A stretch of DNA of 64,000 bases, taken from assembly GCA_964017155.1 (NCBI GenBank), contig OZ024857.1, positions 17,909,435 through 17,973,434 on the forward strand, given 5' to 3'. Position numbers and translations under genes: made by a program. How positions within the stretch are numbered: the stretch's first letter is position 1; the number at the start of each line of letters is the position of its first letter. Source of the stretch: Oasisia sp. SBJ-2009 (Eukaryota > Annelida > Polychaeta > Sabellida > Siboglinidae). Of this stretch, positions 24,501 to 34,173 are shown piece by piece. Below the pieces are notes generated by a model that made no database searches, was not told the DNA's origin, and saw only the letters and a program-made list of their open reading frames with translations.

Positions 24501-26114
24501 TCACAGTTGCAGGTAAATTTAGTTTATTATATTAAGATGTATTTACACAGTCTGTGACCAGTAATAACTCTTTCATTGATGCTATCTTCCAGTGGTCATT
24601 CTTTGTACAGCTGGTGCCTGCTGATTAATATTGATACCTGACATGTTCTGCCGTCTGGTAGTTGAGCTATGTAAATTTTACAGAGAATTGCTATTTGGTC
24701 AAACATGACTCATTTAGAAACAAATTTAGAACCAGAAATTCCACAGGTAAATTTCAAGATCTACTGGTTGATTCTATCAAATTTCATAAAGATTGGATTA
24801 GCATGGAGTAAGATAGTGCGACTTTAAATCTACATTAACAAAATTCATGTTCTGAGAAAACTTGTAGGTAATTCATAGCCAAATCTTCTACTAGTGTTAT
24901 TAGTAGTCAAAATAAACTTTCATTGCAAATTATTATAAACAAAATGTTTAGTCACATCCTTTGTAAAAACAATTACAGCAGCTGATATAATTATATTTAT
25001 TTTAAACAGGCATTTAATTGTCATACATTTCCTTATTAATTAAACTTTGTAGTCAATTCTGTTATGAATTGTTTCCAAGATGGAGTTTCACTTAGTGGAC
25101 CGTAACAATGAGAAAAGCCCAGCTAATCCTTGCATAAATTTGTGTTAGCAATGCATAACTGTTTAAAAGTCCTGTCATGGCAAAGCTGGCGTTTATCTTC
25201 AGCCACCCCTTTTAAAGTATTTGGACAAGGAGCATATTACTGCATAATCACTAAGGTATTGCAGAGAGACTGATGTAAGCTAGAAAACAGAAAAGCAGGA
25301 TGAATGTATAATAACAAAACTTCATTTTTAACAATACATCCAATATTATGGAAGATATTTCCACAAATTAGATATCATTTTAAAGCTTACAATCTGGATT
25401 TCCAGAAGCTACAAAACATTACCTATAAAATGTGTAACTGAAGGCCCAGTCTGCTACTGCAGATTATCTAATGTATTACCGTTGGCTTGCCTTCTTTCTC
25501 TAACTAGACAAAACGCAAACATGAAATAAGAATCCTATACCAGTGTTTTGCCTCATGTGTTCAATCAGTTTTACTTGTCAGTGAAACACAATTCCACAGA
25601 TATGCTGTTTTGACACTAACTGTCTCAACAAACACCCTTGAGGGTATGGCTTGAATAAACTGTAACAGTACTGTGACTTTGAATGGTTTATTATTGCAAG
25701 TAGAATGCACATGGTGTATTTCTAATCAAACTGAGGTTATGAAGAAGTTTTACTCCTGTAGCAAAGATGTTTCTTTGCACTGTATTATAACTGCAGAATG
25801 TTGTAGTAACAGTACACGGATTATGCAGTTTTTTTCTTAAGAATGAACATATATAACTGGTTTAAGTGCAGTCTAAATTGTGTATATTGCCACCATTATA
25901 TACTAATGTCATGCTCAAAACTCTTGCTTTAATACAAAGAATTGATCCTATGATCAAGTAAGCATTAAACACGATTCATATCCATATTGCTAATGATTAT
26001 CCTGTAACGTTTTAGTGGCACTTTCTATGTCTGTTTCAGTTGCTCGGCCTTTGTTTCTCCTTTTCTCTGTGCTGTGGAATGCGGCGGCAATCATACGGAG
26101 GATACAAGTCATAG
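1455..26114 (+). CDS. Tetraspanin gene A (7 coding exons, 268 aa)
   Basis: Four-pass membrane scaffold protein of the tetraspanin family, expected in the plasma or endosomal membrane, where such proteins organise integrins and other partners. Coding exons are 1455-1520, 15224-15430, 18047-18121, 18959-19057, 21786-21986, 24094-24177 and 26040-26114. All junctions are GT-AG and phase 0. Domains: Cys6 and Cys9 before TM1 (about 11-36), small loop, TM2 (about 56-80) ending GCCG at 77-80, Cys87 in the inner loop, TM3 (about 92-112), large loop about 115-226, TM4 (about 227-254), tail GMRRQSYGGYKS. The large loop has the diagnostic CCG (152-154), Cys181-Cys182, Cys198 and Cys218, six cysteines in all, plus one N-glycosylation sequon (NNS). 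The start ATG has G at -3 and +4. The length is normal for the family. It resembles CD9/CD63-type members, but I cannot assign an orthologue. Confidence 0.93.
1521..7689 (+). other. Gene A intron 1, proximal part
   Basis: AT-rich intronic DNA. Only short reading frames occur, with no recognisable domain, and I see no large repeat array here. Confidence 0.6.
7690..7810 (-). repeat. SINE-like remnant with B-box
   Basis: On the minus strand it contains a perfect polymerase III B-box (GGTTCAAATCC, complement of 7791-7801), then a body that resembles the element at 49315-49605 (shared ctcattNNtacagNtgagtNaactggagcaa). A tRNA-headed SINE fragment is the simplest reading. Confidence 0.6.
8713..9790 (+). 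repeat. 20-bp / 39-bp minisatellite
   Basis: Begins as perfect 20-bp units (gacctgttgacactgtctta, starting 8713), degrades, then from about 9138 to 9490 becomes regular 39-bp dimers that alternate a 20-bp unit with a 19-bp variant (gactgctgactctatctta). A segment of about 250 bp is duplicated on both sides of the dimer block (about 8896-9148 and 9529-9778), sharing the unique string cacaataatgaccatctggc. Confidence 0.93.
9791..15223 (+). other. Gene A intron 1, distal part
   Basis: No gene seen. A CTCF-like core CCACAAGATGGCAG is at 13819-13832. A 9-bp perfect stem (acccgtcca / tggacgggt, 14558-14566 and 14576-14584) lies in a CCC-rich patch. The rest is AT-rich intron. Confidence 0.55.
15224..15430 (+). 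CDS. Gene A coding exon 2 (69 codons)
   Basis: Second half of TM1, the small extracellular loop and TM2, residues 23-91. It ends with the conserved inner-loop block GCCGAFQESRCMLGT. Acceptor is ttgcag, donor gtgagt. The GC content and codon use are richer than in the surrounding intron. Confidence 0.95.
15431..18046 (+). other. Gene A intron 2 with dispersed-repeat pieces
   Basis: Sequence from about 15790 to 16020 and 16246 to 16340 resembles the interior of the TA-flanked transposon at 52456-53754 (shared tttactttctgac and ctNtgtgattactgtaatat-type strings). At about 16150-16185 the minus strand has a tRNA A-box-like string (TAGCTCAGCGGT). A GGGT-rich patch and a (TG)n/(GTAT)n run lie at 17660-17770. 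Confidence 0.5.
18047..18121 (+). CDS. Gene A coding exon 3 (25 codons)
   Basis: Encodes TM3 (residues 92-116; begins FFVMLFLVLATDISG). Acceptor is ttccag, donor gtaagg. It has the same length and phase as exon 3 of gene B. Confidence 0.93.
18122..18958 (+). repeat. Gene A intron 3: AT satellites inside a split dispersed repeat
   Basis: A fragment of the SINE-like repeat (about 18240-18360) and an inverted second fragment (about 18555-18630) flank a period-9 AT satellite (about 18427-18530, unit aatatatat). A pure (TA)n run follows at 18649-18736. The YIL and YI reading frames here are artefacts. Confidence 0.8.
18959..19057 (+). CDS. Gene A coding exon 4 (33 codons)
   Basis: First helices of the large extracellular loop (residues 117-149), ending DETVDFVQSS immediately before the CCG motif of the next exon. 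Acceptor is ttgcag, donor gtaagt. The segment just upstream of CCG in tetraspanins is typically this kind of amphipathic helix. Confidence 0.92.
19058..19735 (+). other. Gene A intron 4, proximal part, with MITE fragment
   Basis: About 19441-19525 resembles one arm of the long-TIR element at 50851-51366 (shared acttcattaata-acattt, and aaattaaaNtacaacNattta). The rest is AT-rich with no gene. Confidence 0.5.
19750..21508 (-). pseudogene. Antisense LINE, 5'-truncated reverse transcriptase relic
   Basis: The minus strand encodes pieces of a non-LTR retrotransposon reverse transcriptase in several frames. From 21508 downward: a pre-RT linker (WMKEVWGFKKKGPVHL), then GGDGISAEVW and VPQAWKDASIVTIYKKGD, then ETQCGFRGNWSTVDVIF and YMVFIDFSNG, then the catalytic-type FADDSALVAHSEE (near 20560), and a C-terminal block (ERTGLPSMEDLLIRKNLRW; KRGRPRLRF). 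At least three frameshifts, a damaged AFD-type motif (FSNG) and a compensating pair of frameshifts near 20036-20335 show it is dead. It ends in an (ATG)n tail at 19750-19768 and has (AT)n on both sides, so it appears to have inserted into an AT microsatellite in gene A intron 4. Exact clade is not assigned. Confidence 0.9.
21509..21566. repeat. (AT)n microsatellite at LINE 5' boundary
   Basis: Pure alternating TA of almost 60 bases directly abutting the truncated 5' end of the LINE. A shorter run at 19735-19751 abuts its 3' end. Confidence 0.95.
21786..21986 (+). CDS. Gene A coding exon 5 (67 codons)
   Basis: Core of the large extracellular loop, residues 150-216. It contains LHCCGAEGPEDW, VPSSCC and GGLCG, which are the disulphide cysteines of the family, and the sequon NNS. 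The exon is strikingly GC-rich relative to its introns. Gene B encodes the same region in two exons. Acceptor is ttcag, donor gtatgt. Confidence 0.95.
22127..22206. repeat. (ACAAC)n pentanucleotide microsatellite
   Basis: About sixteen uninterrupted five-base units. The 100-residue frame on the other strand that reads cysteine-valine-leucine repeats is an artefact. Confidence 0.96.
22290..23335 (+). pseudogene. Second decayed LINE reverse transcriptase, sense strand
   Basis: Conceptual + strand translation in shifting frames gives jockey/CR1-type RT landmarks: WWKGMKQLLEYH near 22350, PGVDSVPSWVLKEF near 22570-22610 with a stop shortly after, LAGPVAAIYNSSHQEEYVPH near 22615-22675, then KAKILGIIITSK near 23150, and KASNRLFLLLHFKHSGIPVE near 23210-23270 followed by VRAMLEYTSC. 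The order matches the family. The catalytic-centre region is largely unrecognisable and stops are frequent, so it is older than the antisense copy beside it. It lies in gene A intron 5. Confidence 0.8.
23336..24093 (+). other. Gene A intron 5, distal part
   Basis: AT-rich intron without recognisable coding or repeat content. Confidence 0.5.
24094..24177 (+). CDS. Gene A coding exon 6 (28 codons)
   Basis: Last loop cysteine (GCGPM, Cys218) and the start of TM4, residues 217-244. Acceptor is tttcag, donor gtaatg, the weakest donor of the gene. It has the same length as the penultimate exon of gene B. Confidence 0.92.
24178..26039 (+). other. Gene A intron 6 with paired CTCF-like motifs
   Basis: TCACTAGGTGGCAG (24368-24381) and TCACCAGATGGCAG (24409-24422) lie 41 bp apart in the same orientation. 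Both fit the CTCF core with one departure at the first base. The remainder is AT-rich intron without other features. Confidence 0.45.
26040..26114 (+). CDS. Gene A terminal coding exon 7 (24 codons + stop)
   Basis: End of TM4 and the cytoplasmic tail: LLGLCFSFSLCCGMRRQSY followed by GGYKS and TAG. Acceptor is gtttcag. The juxtamembrane cysteines 255-256 are likely acylation sites. The tail has two tyrosines, but YGGY lacks the bulky hydrophobic residue of a standard YxxPhi sorting signal. Confidence 0.92.
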   Translation: MLGLCFSFSLCCGMRRQSYGGYKS

Positions 26115-29100
26115 CATACAGAGCTAGCCTCACTGAACACACGGAGCTAGCCACCAACAGTGACAACTCCTGATCTAATCTACACTGAAATATCAAGAGC
26201 TAGTCACAGTACACAGTAATCTCTGTTTTCTACTTGTTTTATGTTGCCATAACATAGGTAGTTTTAAGTTTTGTTATGCTGTTTTTGCGTTACGTTCAGA
26301 ATCAGAAGTTAGCTCAAAATCTAGCATTTGTTGGTAACATGTTTCATTTGTTGATAAGTTTTATGTTTTAGTTTATTCTTGGCAAATTGTCATTTGAGCA
26401 CGTGTCATCTAGTAGAAGTCTCTGTACGTTACATCATAATGTGTCTAACAAAGAGTTTCTTTACACCCTCATTTAACAGACACTAAAATATGACATCATC
26501 AGGATCATATTGCTTTCCGTGGTCTAAGATATCATGCAGAACCAGTTTGCCAAGAAATTGTTCTGTATGTTATATTGTAAGTTACTTTTTTTAAATGTTT
26601 GAAGGTTGGAGCACATTTTGTTCTGCAGGATGATGTTTATACCTACACTGTAGATTTGACCAGTTTTACAAGTATTACAATCAAAATGTGTACATATTTC
26701 GAAATTGTCCTCTGTATATTCTGAAAATAGTTGCAACTTATAGGTCATCACGAAATAATCTTTTCTAAATCTTACTGTGTAACATATGTGAATCGTCAAC
26801 TATTGGCTTGGCTGCCAAAAGATGCACTGATACAGTGTTTTGCTTTCTTGTTAACTAATTTGTAGTGATTTTGTCATAATGCCTTACATATTATGTCAGT
26901 TGAACAGAGTAGGTAGACAACCCACTCTCACAATGGGCTTTATTTAGTTTGGCAGTTTTATCAACACACTTTCTTACCTTATAATATGAAATTTGAATGT
27001 TTGGTTGCAAACAAATGTAGAATGGATATTCAGTTACACCCGGGATGTCGATAAATAAGTTTTTAAATATACATTCCACAGGTGATGTATATCTTATGTT
27101 TTATTCAAATGGGTAAAGTCTAATGCATCAGCTGTAAAACAATGTATGAATGTATTCTGAATTGATTGATGCATTCACGTGACCTATTGCCTAACAAAAA
27201 CCTTTGTCAAACCATCAAAAAATGGATGCTGAACATTATGGTTTGTCCAGACATTCCAACGTATGGATGTGTCAGCATTGCTGGCATGGCAAAGCTTTCT
27301 GGCAGTCACAACACTTGTGGCAGTCAGTAGTTCTTGTACCTCTCATATAACATGCAACATTAAATTTTGATTGAAACAGTATTTCACACAATAGGTATAT
27401 GGTCACAGACACCATCACTGCACTTTGCTGATTCGGACTCTTTGTTAGTATTCTTGAAATAACAAAGCAAAACCCTCTGAGTACCTGGTAACCTTTTAAA
27501 ATGAAGCTGTCCTATTCAGTATGTTTTAGCAATGTATGAACATACATTTATAGCAGGTTAAACATTGAAAAAGCATGGTTTTAGACAGGGCTCATTGGAT
27601 ACTAAAAGAGATTACTGCCTCCGTACTTCATTTAAAATATCCAAATTATACCCATTTGGGAGAAAATATGCTTGTTGACATTTAATCTATTTGGATGCGT
27701 GCCTGTTAGTTCAGCAGTGCGGAATGATTTCATTTTGTTTTGCAACAATGCACAGACGAGGAGGATGGCCTGTGGCATTCTGGAATAATTCCTACGTTAG
27801 TGCCACATCGAAGGCAGACAGAGGCAATGACATCACTGCAAGTATTTATAGCACACATCAATGGCAATCGAAAACTGCAGGGATCTAAACTAATATACTC
27901 TACTGGAAAAAGATTTCCTGTGGGGGAATGTTAACGTGTGCACAGTGTCAGGTGTAGTTTGAACTAGTTTTACTGAGCCAGGAACTTGAATGCCAATGGG
28001 GACATCTATTTTTAGATCAGTACTAAGCAGGGTTTTAGTTAATTATGCGATATTTATAAGTAGACACAACACCGACAAAGGCACTCGGTACAGCTAGCCT
28101 TGTTCTGGCTCCATTCCAGATATGATTTCAGTTTTCAAGATTTTAAACTCAGACCTGTTATTGTTTGTGTATAATATACAATTATTGAACAGTGAGTCAT
28201 ATATGACATTTGTATTAATTTTGAATATATTGTATTTGGTTTTATTGAGTTAACTTATATGTACCCACAATCTCATAGGTGCTATGTATTACAATGAATG
28301 TAAAACAATACATAGTTTTAGACAAAATCTGTAGTATCATATATTATTATAATATATGAATATGTGTTTCAACAGTGATCACATTAGATCTGAATTTGTA
28401 CAGAGAATATTACTACAGCTGGTAATACTTATATCGGTATAATATAAAATTATTATTTCCATCTGACAGTGGTTTCAGTGTGTCCACATATTGTGGGCAT
28501 GTGTAGTTCCAGTAAACTATTATTAGCATGTGTGTGTATATTTACAGGTTGCCTGTAACATTAATTAACCTTATAGTTTCAGCATATTGAGAATGTTTTA
28601 TTTCAGTAACTTACATGAAACTGACAGATGTGTTATCTCTTGTGTAGATTAATCATTTCATTAATAAATTAGGTAATTGTTGAATGTTATACTTATCTCA
28701 AATGTTCCGATCACATTTGTTATGTTTGGGCATTAAATACCTGGAAAATGCTAAAAACAATGGAACAACGATTGATGTATCAGTATAACTATAAGCCTCG
28801 CATGTTTTCCAGTAGCCTTTTTGTGAAGTGATTGATTTTCCAGCCAAAGTAACAAACTGTCTAATTCCGTTTGGACCACAACATTGTTTAGCATGATCCT
28901 ACGATATGTAAATAGCAGTTGGAAAATAACAAATGTATTTTCTTGTGGGTAGTTATCAGTATGGAGGTAATTACGCTAATGCATTGTTCAGCTGTCAAGC
29001 ACCTGTATAGAATAAGTAGAATTTTACCACCAGGTTATTGCTCAATGCTATACAGAATGTTTTTGCATTTCTTGTGCATTTTATCTCTTTAACATAATTA

Positions 29101-29600
29101 ATTTTCTTTAACTTTGGAGAAATGTAAGTTCTAGCTGGTCAGATTTTTCATAGATGTTTTTGGTTATAAATAATATATACTGACAGTATTACTTTAGTAA
29201 TGTTGCAGCACACCTTTAACTTAGTTTTGTATTGTATTGTGCAATATTTGTGAAAGTGAGTAACTGGTATGAAACATGGTATTATGTACTACCAAGTTGA
29301 ATATAGTATATGCTATAAAAAAAATCATTCTTATGGATGGCTATATGATGTGGTATTGTCATTTTGTTAATAATTATCTGGCTAAAAGTATTAAGGATAT
29401 TTCTTGGTAAAATACTATCTTACCTATATTTATTATTGCAGATCACTACTTACTTTACACTATGCTAAGTATTGTTTAAGTATGATGTTTTATACATAAA
29501 ATCAATTGAAATCAAAATTATGATAGTATTTAGACTATGTTGTATGCTTTGCATTACAAACATTTGTTTGTCAATCAAATAAATTGTTCTAGTACTGCAT
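26115..29600 (+). other. Candidate 3' untranslated and downstream region of gene A
   Basis: AT-rich sequence without a convincing reading frame. The first clear AATAAA motifs after the stop are at 28663-28668 and 29578-29583. Either could be the polyadenylation signal, so the 3' UTR may be 2.5-3.5 kb, or a variant signal may be used earlier. No other feature is seen here. Confidence 0.4.
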
Positions 29601-29882
29601 GCCATTTCTTTGTTTTCATTCATCAGTACGATACGGGCTGTCCTATTATATGTAAGAAGCCCAAAACTGCAGTTTGAAAGTTTCAGATAGATAGGATAAT
29701 TTGGCATATACATGTAGTCCACTTTTTGTCTGCCCAAATATAGAAAGGGTGTTACTGGGAAAAACTATTGCATTTTTCCATGTAGCAAATAAAATGTCTG
29801 CCATTTTAGCATATATTAGCAAATTATTCAAAACTGCCATTCTTTATTGAATATATATATACATACAGTGTATGTATATATA

Positions 29883-29920
<38 letters not shown>

Positions 29921-32503
29921 GCAGCCTATATCTTGAAATCTCAACACTTGGAGGGCTAATGTTAGTTGTAGTTTACTTGTACGTTGGCAGCCATTGCAAG
30001 TTGATAGCTTAGACTGTAAATCTTGTGCTGATGACATTGGCCCAGTCCTAGTCCAATCAATGGATTGCCATCGTTGGGCCAATATTGGATGGGCGACATC
30101 ACAATTTTAGGCCAGTTATAATAGACTACCAACAAACACTGTGCCAATATAACAATATACATTGGCCCAATTTGGAAAAGCTGAAAAAACAGTAGAAGTA
30201 ACTGACTGATTTTAGGGTTTCATTCAAAAAGCATTGGTGTCAGAATGTGGTGAATATTTGGAGATGGGGCTCGGTTGCACCTCCTCCCATTAAGGCTCCT
30301 AAAAGATTGATTGTCAAGATCTCTACACCCATTTCTCCAGTGGCCCGTGATAAGGCAGTGTCCCATTTCAAAGGCGTCACCCTCCTGTCTGAACCCTTCT
30401 CTTGTCCATTGTAGTAAAACTCTGTTGCCATGAATCGTCTGCAAACTACCAAAATTGATGTTTCTTTTATGCGCATGGTTGAATGATTGAATGACTCTGC
30501 CTTGTGCTGTCACCTATGTACAAACGCAACTAAACAAGGTCACACATATCACAGCCAAACATGTCTACTGCACAGACATTCCTATTCACTGGTGCGTCCA
30601 TTCATAACAGGGGGATACTTTGGGGAAAGTGTTCTACATACATTGGATTTTTACAATAACTGCACTTTGAGTACCCGGGTAACCATGAAATTTATCAAGA
30701 GGAGATGTTTGAAAGAAGCTGTAAAATATAAGTATCATATGTTATTCATTATAGGCACCTCCTTGATTAAATTCTTAACATATCTTATTTCTAATTCATT
30801 TTACAAAAAAAGAACAATATCCACTACAACGGTCTAGTTCATTTGTGCAAGTTGTTTTGTAGCTATGATAAGAACTTCAAATCATCAAACTATTAGCATA
30901 TTTACTTTCTACTCAGGCATTAATTTGAGAAATTCTCAAAACTGTGCATGTCTGTATGTTTGTGATGTTCCTGCTCTCTTGAAAACCATGTCACTGAGAA
31001 ACTGAAGGCTTAACAGTTGGCTTTGGTTGGTTACAAGAACATTTACACATAATTGTACCACAGTCACCAGTGTGTAGTTACATATAAATATATAAAATGG
31101 CCGAAAATGTATTCTTTTTGACCATTTAAATATTTTGACCATTTAAATCTTGTTTTTATCAAACTGACAGCATGCATTATTCAAACTATTTACACATTAC
31201 AAAATAAAATATATTGTTCATGGTTCCAAGATCTTTCTTCTTCAGGAATTAACTTATTGGTACCTTACAGCATGGTATTTGAAATGTAAGATGTTTCGAC
31301 CCATCATCTATTGATTTTGGTTATATACAGGTGTCTGGTGACATGGCACCTGCCCACCATCTACTGCAAAATTATCCTGCTGAAACCTGAGCCATCTCTC
31401 ATGACAACAGTACATAACCAAAATCCATACATGATGGGTCAAAGGATCATACATTTCAAATACTATGGTCCAATTTCTTACACATTTGGACATGAATGCA
31501 CCAATTTGGTGATGAGATTTATAAATCAGTTGAGAATTTTTTTTTCAGTGATTAAGTCTGTCATTATATCCTGCAGTATACACCATCTGCTTGGGATTAT
31601 CGTAAGTAAAAGGACACAAAGTAAAAGATGTTAGTATCAAGCTACCTCATACTCAATCATTACACGGACAGCACACTTAATAATGATTTCTATTGCTCCT
31701 AATGCCTTGTAAACCAAACTCAGATGTGCATCAAGACACCAGCGAGGTTTGATCTCAAAATCAATAAGCAATATAGTAATTGTCAACAGTTAGATGGATA
31801 TATCCAGCGATCTGTGGTAGATAAGGTTACAGAAGAAATTTTTAAATGACAGCAGAATTGCACAATACCTTCAACTAATCTAACTCTAAGAGGAAGCATA
31901 TTCATAAAAATGTGTACAGTAACAAAAACCCTAATTCCAATATTAGGATCAATTTTAGGAACGAAATGTAGGCCAGAACATAGCTTGTTATATATTATAC
32001 CTCCATGTCAGATTCCATATTTCAAATTGCCCAGTATCAGACAATGATACCATACCACAACAGTGGTCTAGAGATGCACAAGAATATCAACAGCAGCCTA
32101 AATACTAAAACATACATCAACATCTACTGTCATCTCAACTCAAGAACATGAGGCACTCAATGACTGCTTTGTGAATATGTTTGCTATCTACCAGGTAGTT
32201 CATTGGCATTCAGCATTGGTGTCAGAATGCGGTGAATATTTGGAGATAGGGCTCAGTTGCACCCCCTCTCACTGAGGCTCTTAAAACATTATCTTGAAGC
32301 TGTCCAAAACAGCATCCCACCTTGAGAGTCCTAAAACTCATTTGAAATCCTAAAAAACTCAATTACACCCCATTGAGGATCCCCAAAATCAAATTTTAAA
32401 CTTTCCAGAAACATCCAACTGCATCCTTTTTGAGCATCCAAAAGCACCATGAGGCTCTCCAACTGCATTCCAAAACCCTAACCCATCCCTAAATATTGGA
32501 GGG

Positions 32504-32543
<40 letters not shown>

Positions 32544-33949
32544 TATCTCTCTCTCTCCAGCACTCCTCCAATAATATTGGGGCTCAGCCCCAAATTCTTC
32601 CAGTTATGTCACCTTAAAATTATGTCTTCTTCCAATTAAGGGCACTCAGATTAATTGATACCATCTTCTAGCTATAGCCACCATCAACTCACCACCTTCT
32701 TCATGTTTATAAACCAGGTAGTTTAATTGTGGCCATCCTATCCCCAACACTCCACCAATAATATTGGGGCTCAGCCCCAAATTCTTCCAGTTATGTCATC
32801 TTAAAATTCTTCATCCTCCCAACAGGGGCAGTCAGATTCATTGATACCACTGACTTCATGTTCATAAACCAGGTAGTTTGTGGCCATCTTCCTATGCAAC
32901 TTGCTAAAGATGTGTGATTTGAGGGAATCTTTCTTGAAATGTTTGAACAGCTGGTCAGCTAGCTGTCAAACCTACTTCTAAAAACACTTTTAATCCCAAG
33001 CTCAATACATACAGTTCTGACTGTACCAAGGCTTTTATCTCATTTTTATCAGTTGGCACTCACACAGCTACACCAACTGCATGTGTCACATGGCTAAATA
33101 TGTATGCTTGATTGGGCTCAGGTAGGGGTGCAGGGGCATCCTGGGTCATAATTCACCCTGAAAAAGGGGTTTCAATTTCACAGGAAAAATATTTTTTGTT
33201 TCACATTTTACACTGAAAGATATACCATTTTTGTTTAAATTATTATCTTTCGTGGTTTGGTGGCATAGATATTTTGTGAACTGAAATCGGATAAGAAATT
33301 TGTAGTCATCAATTTTATGATAAAAGTTACACCCCAATCACGGTTCATAAGAAAAATATATTTTTACAAAACACATTACAGCTGTATGCTGTTGCACCTG
33401 GTCATGAATCACACGAATAAAAAGAGCTTTCACGTTTCACGAGGAAATAATTTTGAAAACCTTGGATCATGAAACTACTCCTCACACCCCATCAGGCAGA
33501 GAACATCCCATTCGAGACCACCTACAAATTATGCTGCAATTAAAACAATATAATAGCAAGGCAATGACAACAGAATCACACATCCTTAGCAAAACATCTA
33601 CCAATTATTATATGAATTGCTGATTTTTAATGGAATATTTTATTATTGAATTCTATAGAATTTGTAATAATCTACGGTTTCTCTGTATAGATTGTAGAAA
33701 TCTATACACACATAGAAAATAAATTTATGAAGATTATAATTGTTATTGCTAGCCTAGGCTATAGGGGGTTTAGTTTGCCACATTTATTAGCGTCAGAATT
33801 CAACTATAGGCCTGTATAAGACCATGGGAAATATATGTATGCAATTGTTTTCATAATATTTCACTAATCGCGCTTATAGATTACATAGGGTTATTGTTCT
33901 TGGGCCCCTTCCTTTACCCTACGTACCGCACTACCAGTTTGGCTCAGAG
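29601..33949. other. Intergenic region with diverged repeats
   Basis: Contains (TA)n at 29854-29920, a cluster of TTGGGCCAAT-like palindromic strings (30030-30180), and a module at about 30230-30310 that recurs at about 32205-32285 (shared gcattggtgtcagaatg and gtgaatatttggagat). A second (TA)n is at 32504-32540. A tandem duplication of about 185 bp (about 32563-32745 and 32748-32900) is centred on the palindrome ggggctcagcccc. No gene is recognised. Confidence 0.6.
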
Positions 33950-34173
33950 AGTTTGGCCTGGCCCTCGGGCCCCCTCACCCCTCCCCGCTCTGTCGCTGCA
34001 TTGGCCAATTGGACGCAAGCAGACGACTTTCGCGTGGGTAGTGTCTCAGTTTATCGACAGGCGGAGCCGCGTCACAAGGAATCCCGAAGTTTCCGGACGA
34101 CGCCTACTCGGGTTATATCGATCGGTGGACGTGACGGTGTTGAAAGTGGTGACAGTGACAGTGTCGACAACGG
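33950..34173 (+). promoter_or_regulatory. Candidate CpG-rich promoter and first exon of gene B
   Basis: This block is clearly richer in GC and CpG than its AT-rich flanks. It contains the overlapping CCAAT-box element attggccaattgg near 34000, no ATG across the block, and a consensus donor cgg|gtaagt at 34173/34174. These suit a TATA-less housekeeping-type promoter with a noncoding first exon that would splice over about 13.9 kb to 48050 or 14.2 kb to 48332. The link to gene B is inferred from orientation and lack of another gene. Confidence 0.5.

Noticed and set aside
27691..27934. Possible alternative last exon for gene A
   Set aside because: No frame after an acceptor here encodes a TM4-like end (no LFG/LLG start with hydrophobic run and juxtamembrane Cys).
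30220..30513. Overlapping 97- and 78-codon minus-strand frames
   Set aside because: They lie in a dispersed-repeat module that recurs near 32.2 kb with disrupted frames; no domain is seen.
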